A DNA stretch of 64,000 bases from Alternaria dauci. Lineage: Eukaryota > Ascomycota > Dothideomycetes > Pleosporales > Pleosporaceae. Shown in pieces: positions 25,162 through 36,550 of this stretch (positions are counted from its first letter, which is position 1; each line of letters opens with the position of its first letter). The position numbers and the translations under genes are program-made. The stretch spans positions 248,001-312,000 of the forward strand of contig NC_091275.1 of NCBI RefSeq assembly GCF_042100115.1, read 5' to 3'. The notes under the pieces were generated by a model that searched no databases, was not told the DNA's origin, and was given only the letters and a program-made list of their open reading frames with translations.

Positions 25162-25611
25162 ATGAATCGTGACTGCACACCAACCATCCTGGCCAGCTTC
25201 GATCTGCATGTAGATCGCTACAGCCAGGCCCCGATATGTAGTCGATGCAAGTATGCTCTCTCCATTGCGAGCGCCCAGGTCATGACCCACCTCGCTAGGA
25301 AACACAGAGTCTCTAAGGAGCTCCGCAAGGGGCTCACGCAATATCTGCGGCAGCACTCTCGAAAATTCAAGGACCCCTGTCCGCACAGATCAACTTCACA
25401 CCTAGAGCTCCAGGTTCACGAAGGCTGTGCTTGCCACAAGTGCGAGTTCTTTACTACTAGCTTGAAGCAGTTGGTCAGCCATCTTAGCAGACTCTATCTG
25501 CGCGAACATGCTTCTAAAAAGAGGACCGACGACCCACTCAGGTATGGCGACACGGAACACCCTGTTGTTGCGCCATTTTTCTCTTTAGCACCCCTATCTA
25601 GTGGTCTGTAA
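25162..25611 (+). pseudogene. OrsD-like (DUF3505) zinc-finger protein remnant, module 1
   Basis: The frame is open from 25,015; the first methionine close to the domain is at 25,162. It contains a C2H2-like finger (C-x2-C-x13-H-x4-H, beginning ICSRCKYA), a short arginine/lysine-rich linker and a second finger (C-x2-C-x12-H...). This layout resembles the OrsD/DUF3505 domain of fungal proteins. In the second finger, the expected last ligand is Tyr (TAT at 25,495), explained by a CAT to TAT (CpA to TpA) change. The ORF ends about 40 residues later, shorter than typical OrsD-like proteins. It could be a truncated gene; expression is unknown. Family call is from motif recognition only. Confidence 0.5.
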
Positions 25612-25676
25612 CCTGTGGTCTGCGGAAGCAGCCTGTTCTTTTGGGTATTTCCCCTTTGTCGCGTTGCTGTTTACGC

Positions 25677-26068
25677 AAATGTCCCTTGTTAGATCAATAG
25701 CTGATGCGAACTGTCGCCCTGAATATGTTAAAGAACATCTTGCGAGAAATGATCTGATAAACGAGCCAGAGCTAGGCATCATCTGTCGTTCTTGTAAATT
25801 CTCTACTAGCAATATCCTGAATGCCGTTGCAAACAACCTTACCCTGACCAGAATGTGCCCCGATAAACTACAAAAGAGCCGAGGTGCCCATTGCGCTTGT
25901 ACAAATTCTAGGACCAGAAACCTTGCGTCTCCGCCCAGATGGATCAACTCTGCACCCGCACCTCCAAGTGCAGTCCGGCACACGCCTGCACACGCTGCTC
26001 TTTAGAGATCGCTAGCCATAAAGTACTGAGTCGCCACTTGTCTAGAAACCAGAAAACCATGGAGTAAA
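25677..26068 (+). pseudogene. OrsD-like zinc-finger remnant, module 2, frameshifted
   Basis: The first finger start (IICRSCKF) is in one frame, but the distal histidine region reads NNLTLTR. The linker is best read in a second frame from about 25,926, and the second finger (C-T-R-C...H starting at 25,987) in a third frame, ending at a stop at 26,065. Two frame changes within 120 bases mean it is broken. It lies about 70 bases downstream of module 1 on the same strand and has the same two-finger plan, so it is a neighbouring copy or the decayed remainder of a tandem duplication. Confidence 0.5.
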
Positions 26069-26455
26069 GCGAAAGCTCCTAACAAGGCTTCATCACCATG
26101 TGGTCGGCGGTCGTGCATGCTCCTTGCGAGCTAGCCAGCGTTTGGCATCAGTCGATTCTCAACACGCCACGCTCTATTTCGAATCGTCGGGGATATGCAC
26201 ACAGCGCTCGCACCTAGATACTCCATTAGCTGGGCGTGTTAGCTTCATGAGCTCTGGATCGACCGCCATTACACCTGATGTCCTCTCGTTGACCCCCGGA
26301 TTATCCACGCTGTGCTGACATACGGGCAGCCGAGCGCTTAGGCTACGACAAGGCTTGGTGTTGAAAGGCCACAAGGCCGAGGTCACAGCTCGCATCCTTA
26401 TCTCGCAGCGATGACTCTTTGTTCTCAAAACGTTTTCCACTCGTGACGAAACCAG

Positions 26456-26743
26456 ATGGCGCGTCCGCTGCGCCGTGAAGATTACACAGGAGGGTGGGTG
26501 TGTGTGCTGCCTATTGAATGGACAGCCATGCAGAAGATGCTCGATGAGGAACACCCTGATCTCGAGCGCGACCCCGCCGACAGCGACAAGAACCTGTACG
26601 CCCTCGGCTCGATCGATGACCACAATATTATTATCATGTGCCTGCCATACCTCCATGTGAACCCTCACATTCGCAGTGAAAATAGGCTTTGGCTCCACTT
26701 TTACCTTTATAGTTGCCCCATAGGGAGACACCAAGACTGCTAG
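26456..26743 (+). pseudogene. Truncated PNP_UDP (nucleoside phosphorylase-like) N-terminus, NLR type
   Basis: The 95-codon ORF starts with a pattern typical of the PNP_UDP effector domain at the N-terminus of many fungal NLR (NACHT/NB-ARC) proteins: W-V-C-x-L-P-I-E at residues 14-21, then LDEEHPDL, an Y-A-L-G strand and an I-I-I-M-C-L-P strand near residue 60. After that strand the family pattern disappears and the frame ends. No NACHT, NB-ARC or repeat domain follows. It is best seen as the first quarter of such a domain left by truncation, not a working phosphorylase. The overlapping 212-codon minus-strand ORF (26,174-26,812) is taken as a shadow. Confidence 0.6.
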
Positions 26744-27540
26744 TTCCAATTTCATGCTGAATTGACCGAACCTGGCTAGGGCCTGACGATCATTCTCATC
26801 TTCGACTACCATTTCATCTCTGTCGTATACATAGAAGATGGTGTTTTAGAGACGTACAATCACTAGTTTGCGCTGTGTGTTGCTCATTGTCCCGTTCACA
26901 ATCTCACAAGAGTACTTATTCCACTCTCCAAGGGCATGCACGCTGAAGCCCGCATAGTGCATTATAAGCTTTATCCAGCAAGTTGTTGTTGTCAAGAGCG
27001 AGCACTCAAATTCGTTCTGACTTGTATCACTAGTGGCAGTCTAGATTCAAGCAGAGTTCATCTGCTCGATTTCACATCTCCTAAGGTATGGCTACCTATT
27101 CTGGAGTGCTTGCAAAAAGTGTCATAGTATACAACATCACCACTCCCTCATTATGAGCTTTCGTGATTTGAGCGCAGTAACAGCTCGTGAAAGTCGTCTG
27201 GCGCATCGGTTGCTTAGTGTAGCTTGAGGGATCTTTAGATCGCAGCAGCACGTCGCTGGTAGATATTCGCGTCTTGTTTGGGCTTCTGAAGGGCAAGCTG
27301 TAAATAAAATTCTTTTGACGCATATAAACGGCGTGGTCGGGCAAACATCGGTATAGAGGTAGAAGTTTGGTAGGGGCTTGGCAAAAGTGACCAAATCACC
27401 TATTGATCGACTTACCTGTGATGTATTTTACATCTACGTTACAAAAGTAGATGTAGAACAAGACCTATAGAGCATCTATAGAACTAGTGTTCAATTCTTT
27501 GTTCTCGATCCCACTCTACTATTTACATAACCCAAGATTC
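26744..27540. other. Intergenic tract, no gene seen
   Basis: Only short overlapping frames on both strands, none with a recognisable motif. It contains the 3' flank of the hydrolase gene. Confidence 0.6.
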
Positions 27541-28377
27541 TTAGTTGATAACTACAGTCTTACCAGGCTCGAGCCAGCGGACCTTCGATAGTATGCCTTC
27601 ATTCTCAAATTCATTTTCAAGGTCCTTCTTGTGCTGGGTAAAATGATCCCAGGATTCAAAGTGCATAGGCACAAGTACATCAGCTTTGATGTCGCGGAAG
27701 AGATGGGCAGCTTGGCGGCCATCCATAGTGATCTGAAGAGAATCTCCTGGCTGACCTGGCTGACCTTCACAATCGACGTTGTAGAAGGTCGCTTTACCGA
27801 GGTTCATCAGTGCGACCGCGATGTGATATTTCTCGGACATCTTGGCGAGAGCCTCCACATAAACAGTATCTCCGGAGAAGTATATTGCGTTAGGTCGACC
27901 ATCCGGGGCAATACCAAAACTATCAGTATGAAGGATGAATCCAACGCACTCGTGGCCTGGCCAGTGCTTGCATGGCGTAGCAGTGATGTTGAAGGTGGTG
28001 CCTGCGATGTTGACCTTCTTCTCCTCCCAATCACTGAACCCGAGAACACTAGGTCGTGGAGCAAGGTTCTTTGCACCGTCATTCGTAGTGACAACACGAC
28101 GACCATCCAGCAGCTGTCGTCCGAGCTCATCGAGATTGTCGGGATGGTTCTCGTGGCTTAGAAGAACGGCATCGATGTGTGGAAGCTCGTTCATTTTCAG
28201 GGCCGGGTCAGCGTGAACCTTGAGAGGCGCCCCTTCGTGCACAGTTGGCCACTCGCTGCCAACAGGGGAGAAGAACGGATCGGTGAGAAATGTGATGCCA
28301 TCGATAGTGAGGATTGCCGTAGCAGTCCCAATATGGGTAATGCTGACCTTGTTTAGGAACGTAATAGAGATAGCCAT
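27541..28377 (-). CDS. Metallo-beta-lactamase-fold hydrolase (UlaG/Lactamase_B_2 type)
   Basis: Uninterrupted 278-residue protein, a normal length for single-domain members, with no signal peptide or membrane segment, so likely cytosolic. Fold landmarks: THIGTATAIL near residue 14 and FLTDPFF at 30-36 (first strands); SHENHPDNLD at 74-83 with probable metal ligands H75, H78 and D80; CKHWPGHE from 136; FSGDTVY with D170; and PMHFESW with H239. These match the zinc-dependent MBL superfamily. The substrate is unknown. N77 lies in the metal motif at a position I expect to be Asp in relatives, which may be a neutral variant or lower activity. The gene is divergent from the MFS transporter across 692 bases, so joint regulation is possible. 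Start chosen as the first ATG of the open frame. Confidence 0.93.
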   Translation of the reverse strand: MAISITFLNKVSITHIGTATAILTIDGITFLTDPFFSPVGSEWPTVHEGAPLKVHADPALKMNELPHIDAVLLSHENHPDNLDELGRQLLDGRRVVTTNDGAKNLAPRPSVLGFSDWEEKKVNIAGTTFNITATPCKHWPGHECVGFILHTDSFGIAPDGRPNAIYFSGDTVYVEALAKMSEKYHIAVALMNLGKATFYNVDCEGQPGQPGDSLQITMDGRQAAHLFRDIKADVLVPMHFESWDHFTQHKKDLENEFENEGILSKVRWLEPGKTVVIN

Positions 28378-29069
28378 CGTCGTAAATCTGTATTATGATA
28401 TCGAAGGACAAGACTATAAAGGGTCAAGAGATAAATCTTTAGGAATTCTTTGCTGACTTCGAATGAATGATTGCGGCTTCCGGACTTATAGTAAGCTCTG
28501 CCGCTATATAGAAGAACTATCACTTCGGGCTCCTGATAGGAAGACAAATAGTTGACAAATGCAATGAAACAAATTAGTCAGCTAGCAAAAATCCACTGCA
28601 CAGTCTAATGGTGATTATTTGAGGTGGAAAGAACAATATGGTTAGAGCATTCCGCAAGGGTGAGGCTTGCGCTAAACCCGGAACGGTCGCAAAAGCCGAC
28701 CCACCCTGAGTGCTCCGATTGGACACATGGTCTGCTGTACCATCACTTTGCTTACAGATGCAGTTCACTTTCCGGAATTACAAATACGGTGGAGTTAATT
28801 GGTTTTTTTTCCCTGATCCGCTGTTAGTACTAGATTCGGCTTTTGACTCTGTATTCGATCTAGTGCCCTGATGTCCTAAGATGCATGTGAGAGAGTGGAC
28901 TGCCGTAATAATCCTTGATCTATAGTTCTACTAATAGCTCGCATGTTATAAAGGTTGCATTCAAATTTCGAATGTGTGTATTCACAGCTTAATCTACCTT
29001 TAACTAACACACAATTAAAGCTGTAAGTTGCGGGTTCTTCGAGAGCTACAAGACTCAGACTTGAGAGTG
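28378..29069. promoter_or_regulatory. Shared intergenic region between divergent hydrolase and MFS genes
   Basis: 692 bases separate the two start codons. A TATAAA at 28,947-28,952 lies 118 bases upstream of the transporter ATG. No equally clear TATA box is seen for the hydrolase. No conserved operator could be identified by eye. Confidence 0.5.
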
Positions 29070-30580
29070 ATGGAGAATCAGGAGGAAGCAACGTCAACAC
29101 CTAACGGTCGGTCTTCATCAGGTCACAACGTTCCGGATTTTACAGCTGCATTGAGTCTTTCTCTAAGCAATGCGCTCCCTGAGGATGATTTGACCGCTTA
29201 CTCACCTCCGGAAGGAGGTCTGGCTGCCTGGATGGCTGGTAAGTCCGCGAATATTGGACATCGCAACTTTTCACTAACCCGTTGCCCTAAAGTCCTGGCC
29301 TGCTTCCTCGTCATCATGAACACATGGTATGTCATCACCTTGAACAATCACTCTTATGAAGCTTATACGTTCTTAAAGGGGTATGATCATCTCGTTCGGC
29401 ATCTTTCAGACCTACTACGTCTCGACTCTACAGCAGGCACGTTCGGACATCGCATGGGTTGGGTCGATTGCGGTTTTCCTCCTCTTCTTTATGGGCATCG
29501 TCAGCGGTCGCCTCACGGATGCAGGATATCTGCGTGTAACCACAGTTACTGGTGCAGTCTTTGTCGTCCTTGGAACCTTTATGACGTCCCTCACAGAAAA
29601 CTACTGGCAGATCGTGCTGGCGCAGGGAGTCTGCACTGGTTTGGGCAACGGACTTCTCTTGACGCCTATGATGACTCTCATTACTACATACTTCCGAAGA
29701 CGACTTCCACTCGTCATGGGACTAGCAGCCTGCGGCAGTGTGACAGGAGGTCTGGTCTACCCAAGCATGGCAAGAACACTGTTGTCAACAATTGGCTTCG
29801 GATGGACTTTAAGAGCAATGGGGTTCTTACAGCTGGGGACGTTTGCGATTGCTCTGACATGCAGCAAGCCAAAGCATTATCCTACAAAGCCAGCGCCACT
29901 ACTTGACTGGGGTATATTCAAGGAGCCTGTGTTTACTTTGTATCTTATCGGGTCTTTCTTGGTCAGTTTTGATTCGCCTACCCTTTTTTGGGGAAACTTG
30001 TCTAGAATGGTTGCTTACAACGTTGCAGACTTATCTGGGCGTCTTTTTCCCGTTCTTCTTTCTCAGCTCATACGCCCGCGAGAAGCGCGGAATGTCTTAC
30101 AGCCAATCACTCAATCTGACGCTTACTCTGAACGGCATCGGGTTTGTTGGCCGCTTGCTTCCTAGTCTCTTGGCTAGGTACGTTGGCACAATGAACGTGT
30201 TTATAGCATTCGTGCTCGCGTCTGCACTATGCATGTTCACTTGGATACCAGTACACTCCACACCTGGGTTGTACATATGGACGACGTTCTACAGTCTCTC
30301 TGTCGGCGGCGTTCAGTCCCTGTTCTTGGCAGTAGTCGCCGTTATCAATTCTGATTCGTCCAAAATTGGAGCGCGACTTGGTATTGTATCTGCTGCCGTT
30401 GGGATTGGCGCATTGATTGGATCCCCAGTTTCTGGTGCGATTATAGCTTCGAACGCTGGCTCGTACGCCGGAGCCCAGGCATTCTCAGGGAGTGCTTTGG
30501 TTGTGGGGAGTTTCGTCGTATTCGCTGCACGGGAAGTGAAGAGGCGACAGGATCATAATAGGTTCTTAACAAAGATGTAA
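29070..30580 (+). CDS. MFS monocarboxylate-type transporter (four exons)
   Basis: Joining 29070-29238, 29293-29326, 29379-29961 and 30029-30580 gives a continuous 445-residue protein with about 12 membrane spans. The introns are 54, 52 and 67 bp with donors GTAAGT, GTATGT and GTCAGT and AG acceptors; splicing restores the frame each time. A polar N-terminal tail ends in PPEGGLAAW, the usual entry to TM1 in fungal monocarboxylate/riboflavin-type MFS proteins (MCH family). Next come FGIFQTYY and GSIAVFLLFFMGIVSGRL, and later GLGNGLLL and the cytosolic loop segment YAREKRG. The likely role is plasma-membrane uptake or export of a small organic acid; the substrate is unknown. Start is the first ATG in frame; an upstream TTG is not a likely fungal start. 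All family landmarks are intact. Confidence 0.93.
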
Positions 30581-30981
30581 AAAGCTGCGTTTGCGTAAAA
30601 ATAATCCCACTACATACTTGATCCTCTGAACGTCACTTTCTGTTCTGCGTACAGTTTATTGCAGGTAATACAAAGGATTCTCTCCTTGACGAGGGTGGAC
30701 AAGGTTAAAGGCTAACGATGTCCTCTAGCAGGAAGCAGAGCACTTGGCGTCTGACTCAAAGCATCACAACACGACCCATCACCAAGCTGACAACATGTTA
30801 AAGCGCGCACACTCTAGGAGCAGCGCTGCCAAGATTGATGCGCAAGAGTGTGCGCTGCCTCTTACGCGCCAAGTTCTTAAAGCGCATACCCTCAGCATGT
30901 GCTCACAGTACTCGCAGCCAGCAAAGCTCGCCTCAGATCCGGGTAGCTCCACTTCAACACGGAGCGTGTGGGAGCGCCCCA
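30581..30981. other. Intergenic, no gene seen
   Basis: Short frames on both strands without motifs, between the transporter 3' end and the first S repeat. Confidence 0.6.
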
Positions 30982-31061
30982 CGAGAGTGTGAAGGTCGCT
31001 TTTCGGGCTCCTGGGAGGCCTACTGTATCGCGATAATCATTGGTTTCGAGCTTTGGGGAAC
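30982..31061 (-). repeat. S repeat, copy 1
   Basis: 80 bases that recur at four other sites. On the minus strand the consensus starts GTTCCCCAAAGCTC, has the core ATTATCGCGATACAGTAGGC and ends ACACTCTCG. This copy is well preserved and lies at the 3' end of the Tc-like pseudogene. Confidence 0.85.
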
Positions 31062-33439
31062 TCGAGGTCGATACCCCACGCCAACTGCCAGCCCATCTCA
31101 AGAGTCACCTCGACATCGGCAGGTTCCTGGGAGGATCGCCCAAAGTTCTTGTCTCGATCAAAGCCATATGCCTTTCGTCGTTCACAACTGAGAATGCTTC
31201 CGCTTCTGGCGAGGTACCCATCGTACTCTCGAAAGACCTCAAACTGACCCGGATAGATTCTCTCCTTGAGTTTGCGTTGCATCTGGCCTACCGTCGCTTG
31301 ACGATTGACGCATGGTCACTTTCGAATCCGCTGACCGTCCGTTTTGTACACGTAACATGCCGTCTTAGGGGTGCCTCCATTATTCATCACTTGTTGAGAG
31401 ATTGATCAAACTTAGTTCTGAAAGTTCCAGGTCCTTGTGTTTAAGTCTGGCATACGCGTGATGTTACCTTGAAAACCGGCCGAGCCTTCGTAGTCGTAGG
31501 TCTCTTTTTGCGATCCTATCGTCTTCTAAGTCAATCTGTTGTCGTACTTGCCCGGTTCTAGCTGGCTTGGAGACTTGTTTCTACATTGTTCTGTGCAGCC
31601 TGGGTGAGAAGGATCTGTGCCTTCGTGCTTTATGGAAAGCAGATCGTCGGTACTATCGTATGTATACATCTCAAAGTACCGGCCTGTTGAATTGTCATCT
31701 CTAGGCTGATTCAACTGCGCCTTGCCCGAGTTTTCGGGTGACGGTAGTATGGGAGCACTCGGCGCGCCTGTGGCCTGTCCCAGGTGTTTCCGCCCTGACG
31801 CCTTGATGAGTCGATAGCAGGCATCGTAGGTATAATTAGTTATTGAATACACTCGCTGATTCTGAAAGTAAATGGTCTGCTGCGCATTATCTTTCATGCG
31901 CGTCATGTTTCTTATCGCATCGTTGTAATGGAATAGATTCTGCAACCCCTCAGCACTACGTTTTCTCAGGATTTTGATGAGACTAGATGTTTCGGCATCA
32001 TATTTGAATGTATTCGTGGTTTGGTTGCCCTATTGAACTTCTGTTCCTGGTCCCCTGGCGTCGTATGAGATTTGGTTGACAATAGGCTGCCACACCAACT
32101 GCCCGTCCGCTTTCGTTTCTCTCAGGTTGACTGTCGGCCGACTCAAGACACTGGTTTCGTTGTACTCGTACCTCGTGGTGCTGAGATCTGGACCCCTCGC
32201 TTCTGTCTGCCTGTTCGTAGCATCATACGTGGTCTTTGTATACAGCTGCATGCAGTGAAGCCAGGTGTTTGGGGAATACACCTTTACCGCGATTTATCAC
32301 AGCGTCATTCAACAGTGTTGTGCTTGCGTCTTTTTCCAGCACGTTTATCATTTGAACACGTGGTCTTTGACGCATACACAGGCTCCTCGAGAGCAACGTC
32401 TGTCGACCAATTCAGAGTGGTCTTTTAGTCTTTGGCAACCTGGCGTCGGACCACCACAGTGTTGCTTCTGAAGTCTAATCCCGCGTTGACTACTACGCCG
32501 GCTTGGTCGAAAAGATGGACAAGATTTCCGCGTTGCTTGTGCAAAGCTGCGTCTGGAAGTCTCTCGCCACAAACAGACTTCTTAACCATAATCTACGTTG
32601 AACCGAACTTGATCAGGTACGTGGATACGGGACGATGCAACTTGTCGTGAGCTTTTCTGGTCCTTCGACCACGAATGTCCCACCGGAACAGCTCTTTTCC
32701 CATGCCGTTGGAAAGAACCCACCGCTCTCCGGCTTCCATGAACGATCTGTGCGTCTGAAATGGAGATAGGGTTTCCTTCAGTGTCTTGTTCGGTCCTTGG
32801 TCGGTAAGTTCCGTTGCTTCCATTGTTTTGAATCCCAAGAGACGTTCGCCCCAAACTGACCAGATGAGCTTCGCGTGGAGTATTTGCATGTGTCAGAACC
32901 TTGATTGCAGCACCATGCGCCCCGGGACCCCTTCGGCCGTTCTTGCGAGCGTCGTACCATGTCGAGAGATATTCGGTTTGGGAAAGTAGCTGTAGAATCG
33001 TCCCAATATCTTGGTCGGTAGACGGATCGCTGATCCCTACAGTATCATTGGCATCAAACGTAATTTGTTTCCAAGGTGTAAAGACCAATTTCTCCTATGT
33101 GCGGTTTAGGTCAATCGTCGCAACAATGCGGAGATTGGATCAAAGAGCAAGGTGGAGCTAACATCGACCTTGTGGTCAAACTTGAAGTCGTGTTTAGTAT
33201 CGAAGAAAGGCTCAAAGCACTTCACTGTTCTGCGCTTGTTGTGGAGCACCTTTCATCCAGACCTAACCCAGCGGATCGGCGCACCCGTACCAGACGACAG
33301 CGTGGGGTCGGGCTCGGTCTAATCCTTTTTCTAAATCTCTCAATTGAATCCGTCCGAGCAAGCGAACGTAATCTGAGTCGTCAAGGGAACAGCCAGAGGG
33401 CTTACCAATAGATAATGTTAACACATATATAGATACATA

Positions 33440-33530
33440 TATAGTTCCTTAGCTATAGTGGCGATAGTGTTCAAGTAGTTATAAGTCGCTCATCGTCTAT
33501 AGGTCATAGCCGTACTATAGGTAGGATAAG
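33440..33530 (+). repeat. R2 repeat, partial copy
   Basis: It matches the inner part of the R2 copy at 57,630-57,862 around the shared string CTCATCGTCT, in the opposite orientation. It lies in a locally AT-rich part of the Tc-like pseudogene. Confidence 0.5.
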
Positions 33531-34571
33531 GTATACCGTAGAACTGCCTCGCGGTGCCGTAAGTCAGAGGTGAGGATAGCATATATGATATCTATAGGGC
33601 TTGACCAGTGGTTCTCTCTAGTAATAGTAGCATTGAAAGAAGTCCGCTTTCCATTTGTCTTGTTGGCCAGCCACTACTGACACGGATGATATATCATCCT
33701 TAAGGTGGTAATAGCGAGGAATGAGGCGGTCAGGTCACCCTAGGAGTTTCCGAAGAACTAATCGATTTTTTCCCTAATAGCTGTAGCTTAGAAACCTACA
33801 AGCGTATGGCTTAACGACTCCGAGGTCTTTCCTATAGAAGCTATTCCCACGACGTTAGCGAATTCGTCGAATGCGCATTGCGAGCTATTGCTATTACTAT
33901 CAATAATCAAGAAAGGTGATGATTCCCGATAGTCATTCTGAATGTGACTTTCGTTATCAAACGCATCGAGTGTCCTAATCAATAAAGACTGTAACCGTCC
34001 AAATCGACGCTGTTACTGCTACCAGCCAGATCCGTGTACCTACGGACACCAAGAAAGTGACCCCTAGCCAACTAAAGCTCGTCTTAGGGTGATGCATCAG
34101 GGCCTAGACGAAAAGAAGTCCCACCTAATAGTACCTACTAGTGGCCGTTAGAGTTGTCAAGATCCGTGTAAAACGTTTAGTGTTCTTCTAATTCTGACAT
34201 CATTTCGGTTGGTTTGCTATCAAGCTCTCCCACAATGCATATAGTTGCTGTCGACACACGATGTTGAAAAAACGGCCGGGAGTAAAGGCAAGTCTAGAGG
34301 TCTAGCCGTTTGTTACGTCAGAGTAGACCTTTCCGAGAGGCAAAAGACAGGACAAGTTATCGCTGCGACAGATATCTCGGCTGCGATCTATCAATAGCTT
34401 GCACTTGCTGTGGATGCCATCCTGTACTTCGTAGTGAAACTCGAGTAGATTCGTGAGAAGGGAGGAGTGGTTTTCGGCCAAGGTTCCTCTCTCCACATGG
34501 AGTCTAGTACTGAACGAACTAAATTACCTAAACGATCATATAAACGATCTACTGCTCTTGTAGCTACATCC

Positions 34572-34672
34572 ATCATCAGCTTAGGCCAATGACAACTTCA
34601 ACAATTCCCAACGATCTAAACGAACAGGTTCTCTTAAAATGAGAGAATTCGGAAGTAAAAGGATGTTTAGCC
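34572..34672 (+). repeat. R2 repeat, short copy 1
   Basis: About 100 bases with the core GATCTAAACGAACAGGTTC followed by a small hairpin (TTCTCTTAAAATGAGAGAA). The same sequence lies in inverse orientation at 36,084-36,178, so the two copies bracket 1.4 kb of the Tc-like pseudogene. Confidence 0.8.
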
Positions 34673-36083
34673 AAGGTCTCGAACTAGGACTTCCGCTGAC
34701 CGGTAGCGATATTTATACCGAAAAGTTCATACGATCGCGATTCAGATGGTTGAGGAACGAGGACGTCATCCGGATGAATGATCGCGCTAGTGAAATCGTC
34801 CTCTACGTGCAATCGATACGTCGCTGCTCGGACTTTTTGGTATGGAGCCAACACTTCACTCCGCATTTGGACGCGACCATACGAGATTTTAAGCGTCTTG
34901 CAGAGGTTTTCGTATTTTTCGATCTAGATTGTTATATCACTCTGTACTTGCGGATCCTCGGGACTGCGCTCCAGGTGGCAGGTGATACATTCGCGAAGAG
35001 GGGCCGAGAAGATGGAGTGGCCGTAATTGTCAAGCCACCCGTGCACTTGCACTGGATTCAAGGCATAGCTGCTCTCTGTTGTTGCGTGTGGAAAGCTTCC
35101 AAGATCGTTTTCCTTTCTTTTTTTGGGATAAACAAACTTCCTTTCGCGATTCATGACCTTCGAGGGTCAGACACGCCTCTCGAGTTTCTGGCGCGCTCAG
35201 ACCTGAAGGGAGCGAACAATCCGGAAAGGGTCTTGCCCAAAAGGCGTTAAAGCTACCACTTGTCGTTGCAGAGCCGTAGTAGTGGTGCGCATAAGCTCGG
35301 CTGATTGTTTCGTTTCGAACGGTCACAACTCCCGGAACACCATCGCCACCATAGCCAAATAACCATGTATGTATTCATATATGTGTCCACATCCTCCGTT
35401 GTCGTTTCAAACGAAGGGTCTAGTGTGGTACCATGTTCTTGTAAAAACCAGAGGAACGCGCCATTCCGAGTCGACATCAACCGCATCGTCACAAAGGTTG
35501 AGTCTTCAGTTGTCGTTAGAAATTCTTCCAAGCCCCACTGCTCGACCATTCCGAAGCCCCGAAATTCACGCTCGGATTCATTAGAGAATCCTTGGTGATA
35601 TGCGTAATGGCTCTCGAAACGACAGTAACCAAGGTCGTCAAAGGCGTGCACTTGCACGACACAACGAACAGGAATGGTCGCGTGTGACCTATAAGCGATC
35701 GTTCTGCTTATCATTTAGATAGAACTTGTGAGAACACGCGGGCTCTAGTCGTGTCTCCGCCCCAAGGTGCTGCGAACACCCGTAAATGGATGCGGTTTTG
35801 TACCTCCCATAAGATCAACGTAATTTGCTTTCGCTACTGGCACTGGTGAGCTTGTGGGCCATACCAAACATGTTGTGCCCCAACCCAGGAAGTTGGTAGC
35901 TGCGACGTGTGTGAGACTGTCATATTGTGGGAGACAGAAGAGACGCACTCGACTTGCGGAGCCGTTACCAGACTCATTTGGATAAATATCCACCCTTTCA
36001 TGGTATGGAGAGATTATGTCGTGCGTGCCAGATCCACGATAGTCAACCAACAGCACAAGGCCGGTGTTAAAAATGTCTTGAGT

Positions 36084-36178
36084 ACAGCATTCTTTTACTC
36101 GCGAATTCTCTTATTTAAGAGAACCTGTTCGTTTAGATCGTTAAGAATTGTGGAAGTTGTGATTAGCTTAAGCTGATG
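36084..36178 (-). repeat. R2 repeat, short copy 2
   Basis: Inverse copy of 34,572-34,672 with about ten differences. It separates the VCBS-like segment from the middle-domain segments of the Tc-like pseudogene, so it is an insertion or a rearrangement point within that gene. Confidence 0.8.
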
Positions 36179-36505
36179 CGTCATCGCAGTACCATGGGTT
36201 CTTGAGTACGGAACTATGGTCCATGATTCATGGTGATACGAGCTCCAAATTTGGCGTATCCCAGGTTGGGTCAACAAACAATGTCTCCATTGCGAATCCT
36301 TACGACATCAGGAAGTCCATCGCCCGACATGTCTGCAAGGTAGATCGACTGCTCTGGGTCTGCGAAAATCAGGGGCGGACCAGTTGGTTCGTCAGTGGCC
36401 CTTGGCACACTCTCGGACTCGCCATAGCCATCTTCTTCAAGCGAAGGGTAGAATGTGAAAACCTCATCTTCGGTAAAGAAGATGTCACGAAGCCCTTCCC
36501 TGTGC

Positions 36506-36550
36506 ATCCTTCTACTTGCAGATTCTCTCATTCGAGAGACCCTGTAAGGT
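36506..36550 (-). repeat. R2-like fragment
   Basis: On the minus strand this reads GAATGAGAGAATCTGCAAGT followed by AGAAGGATG, like the distal end of the R2 core. It overlaps the start of the VCBS-like open frame. It may be a degraded third insertion. Confidence 0.45.

Noticed and set aside
26174..26812. 212-codon minus-strand ORF
   Set aside because: It is antisense to the PNP_UDP-like segment, whose sense-strand motifs are convincing. No motif is seen on the minus strand.
34639..35250. 203-codon plus-strand ORF
   Set aside because: It is antisense to middle-domain segments of the Tc-like pseudogene and has no recognisable domain of its own.
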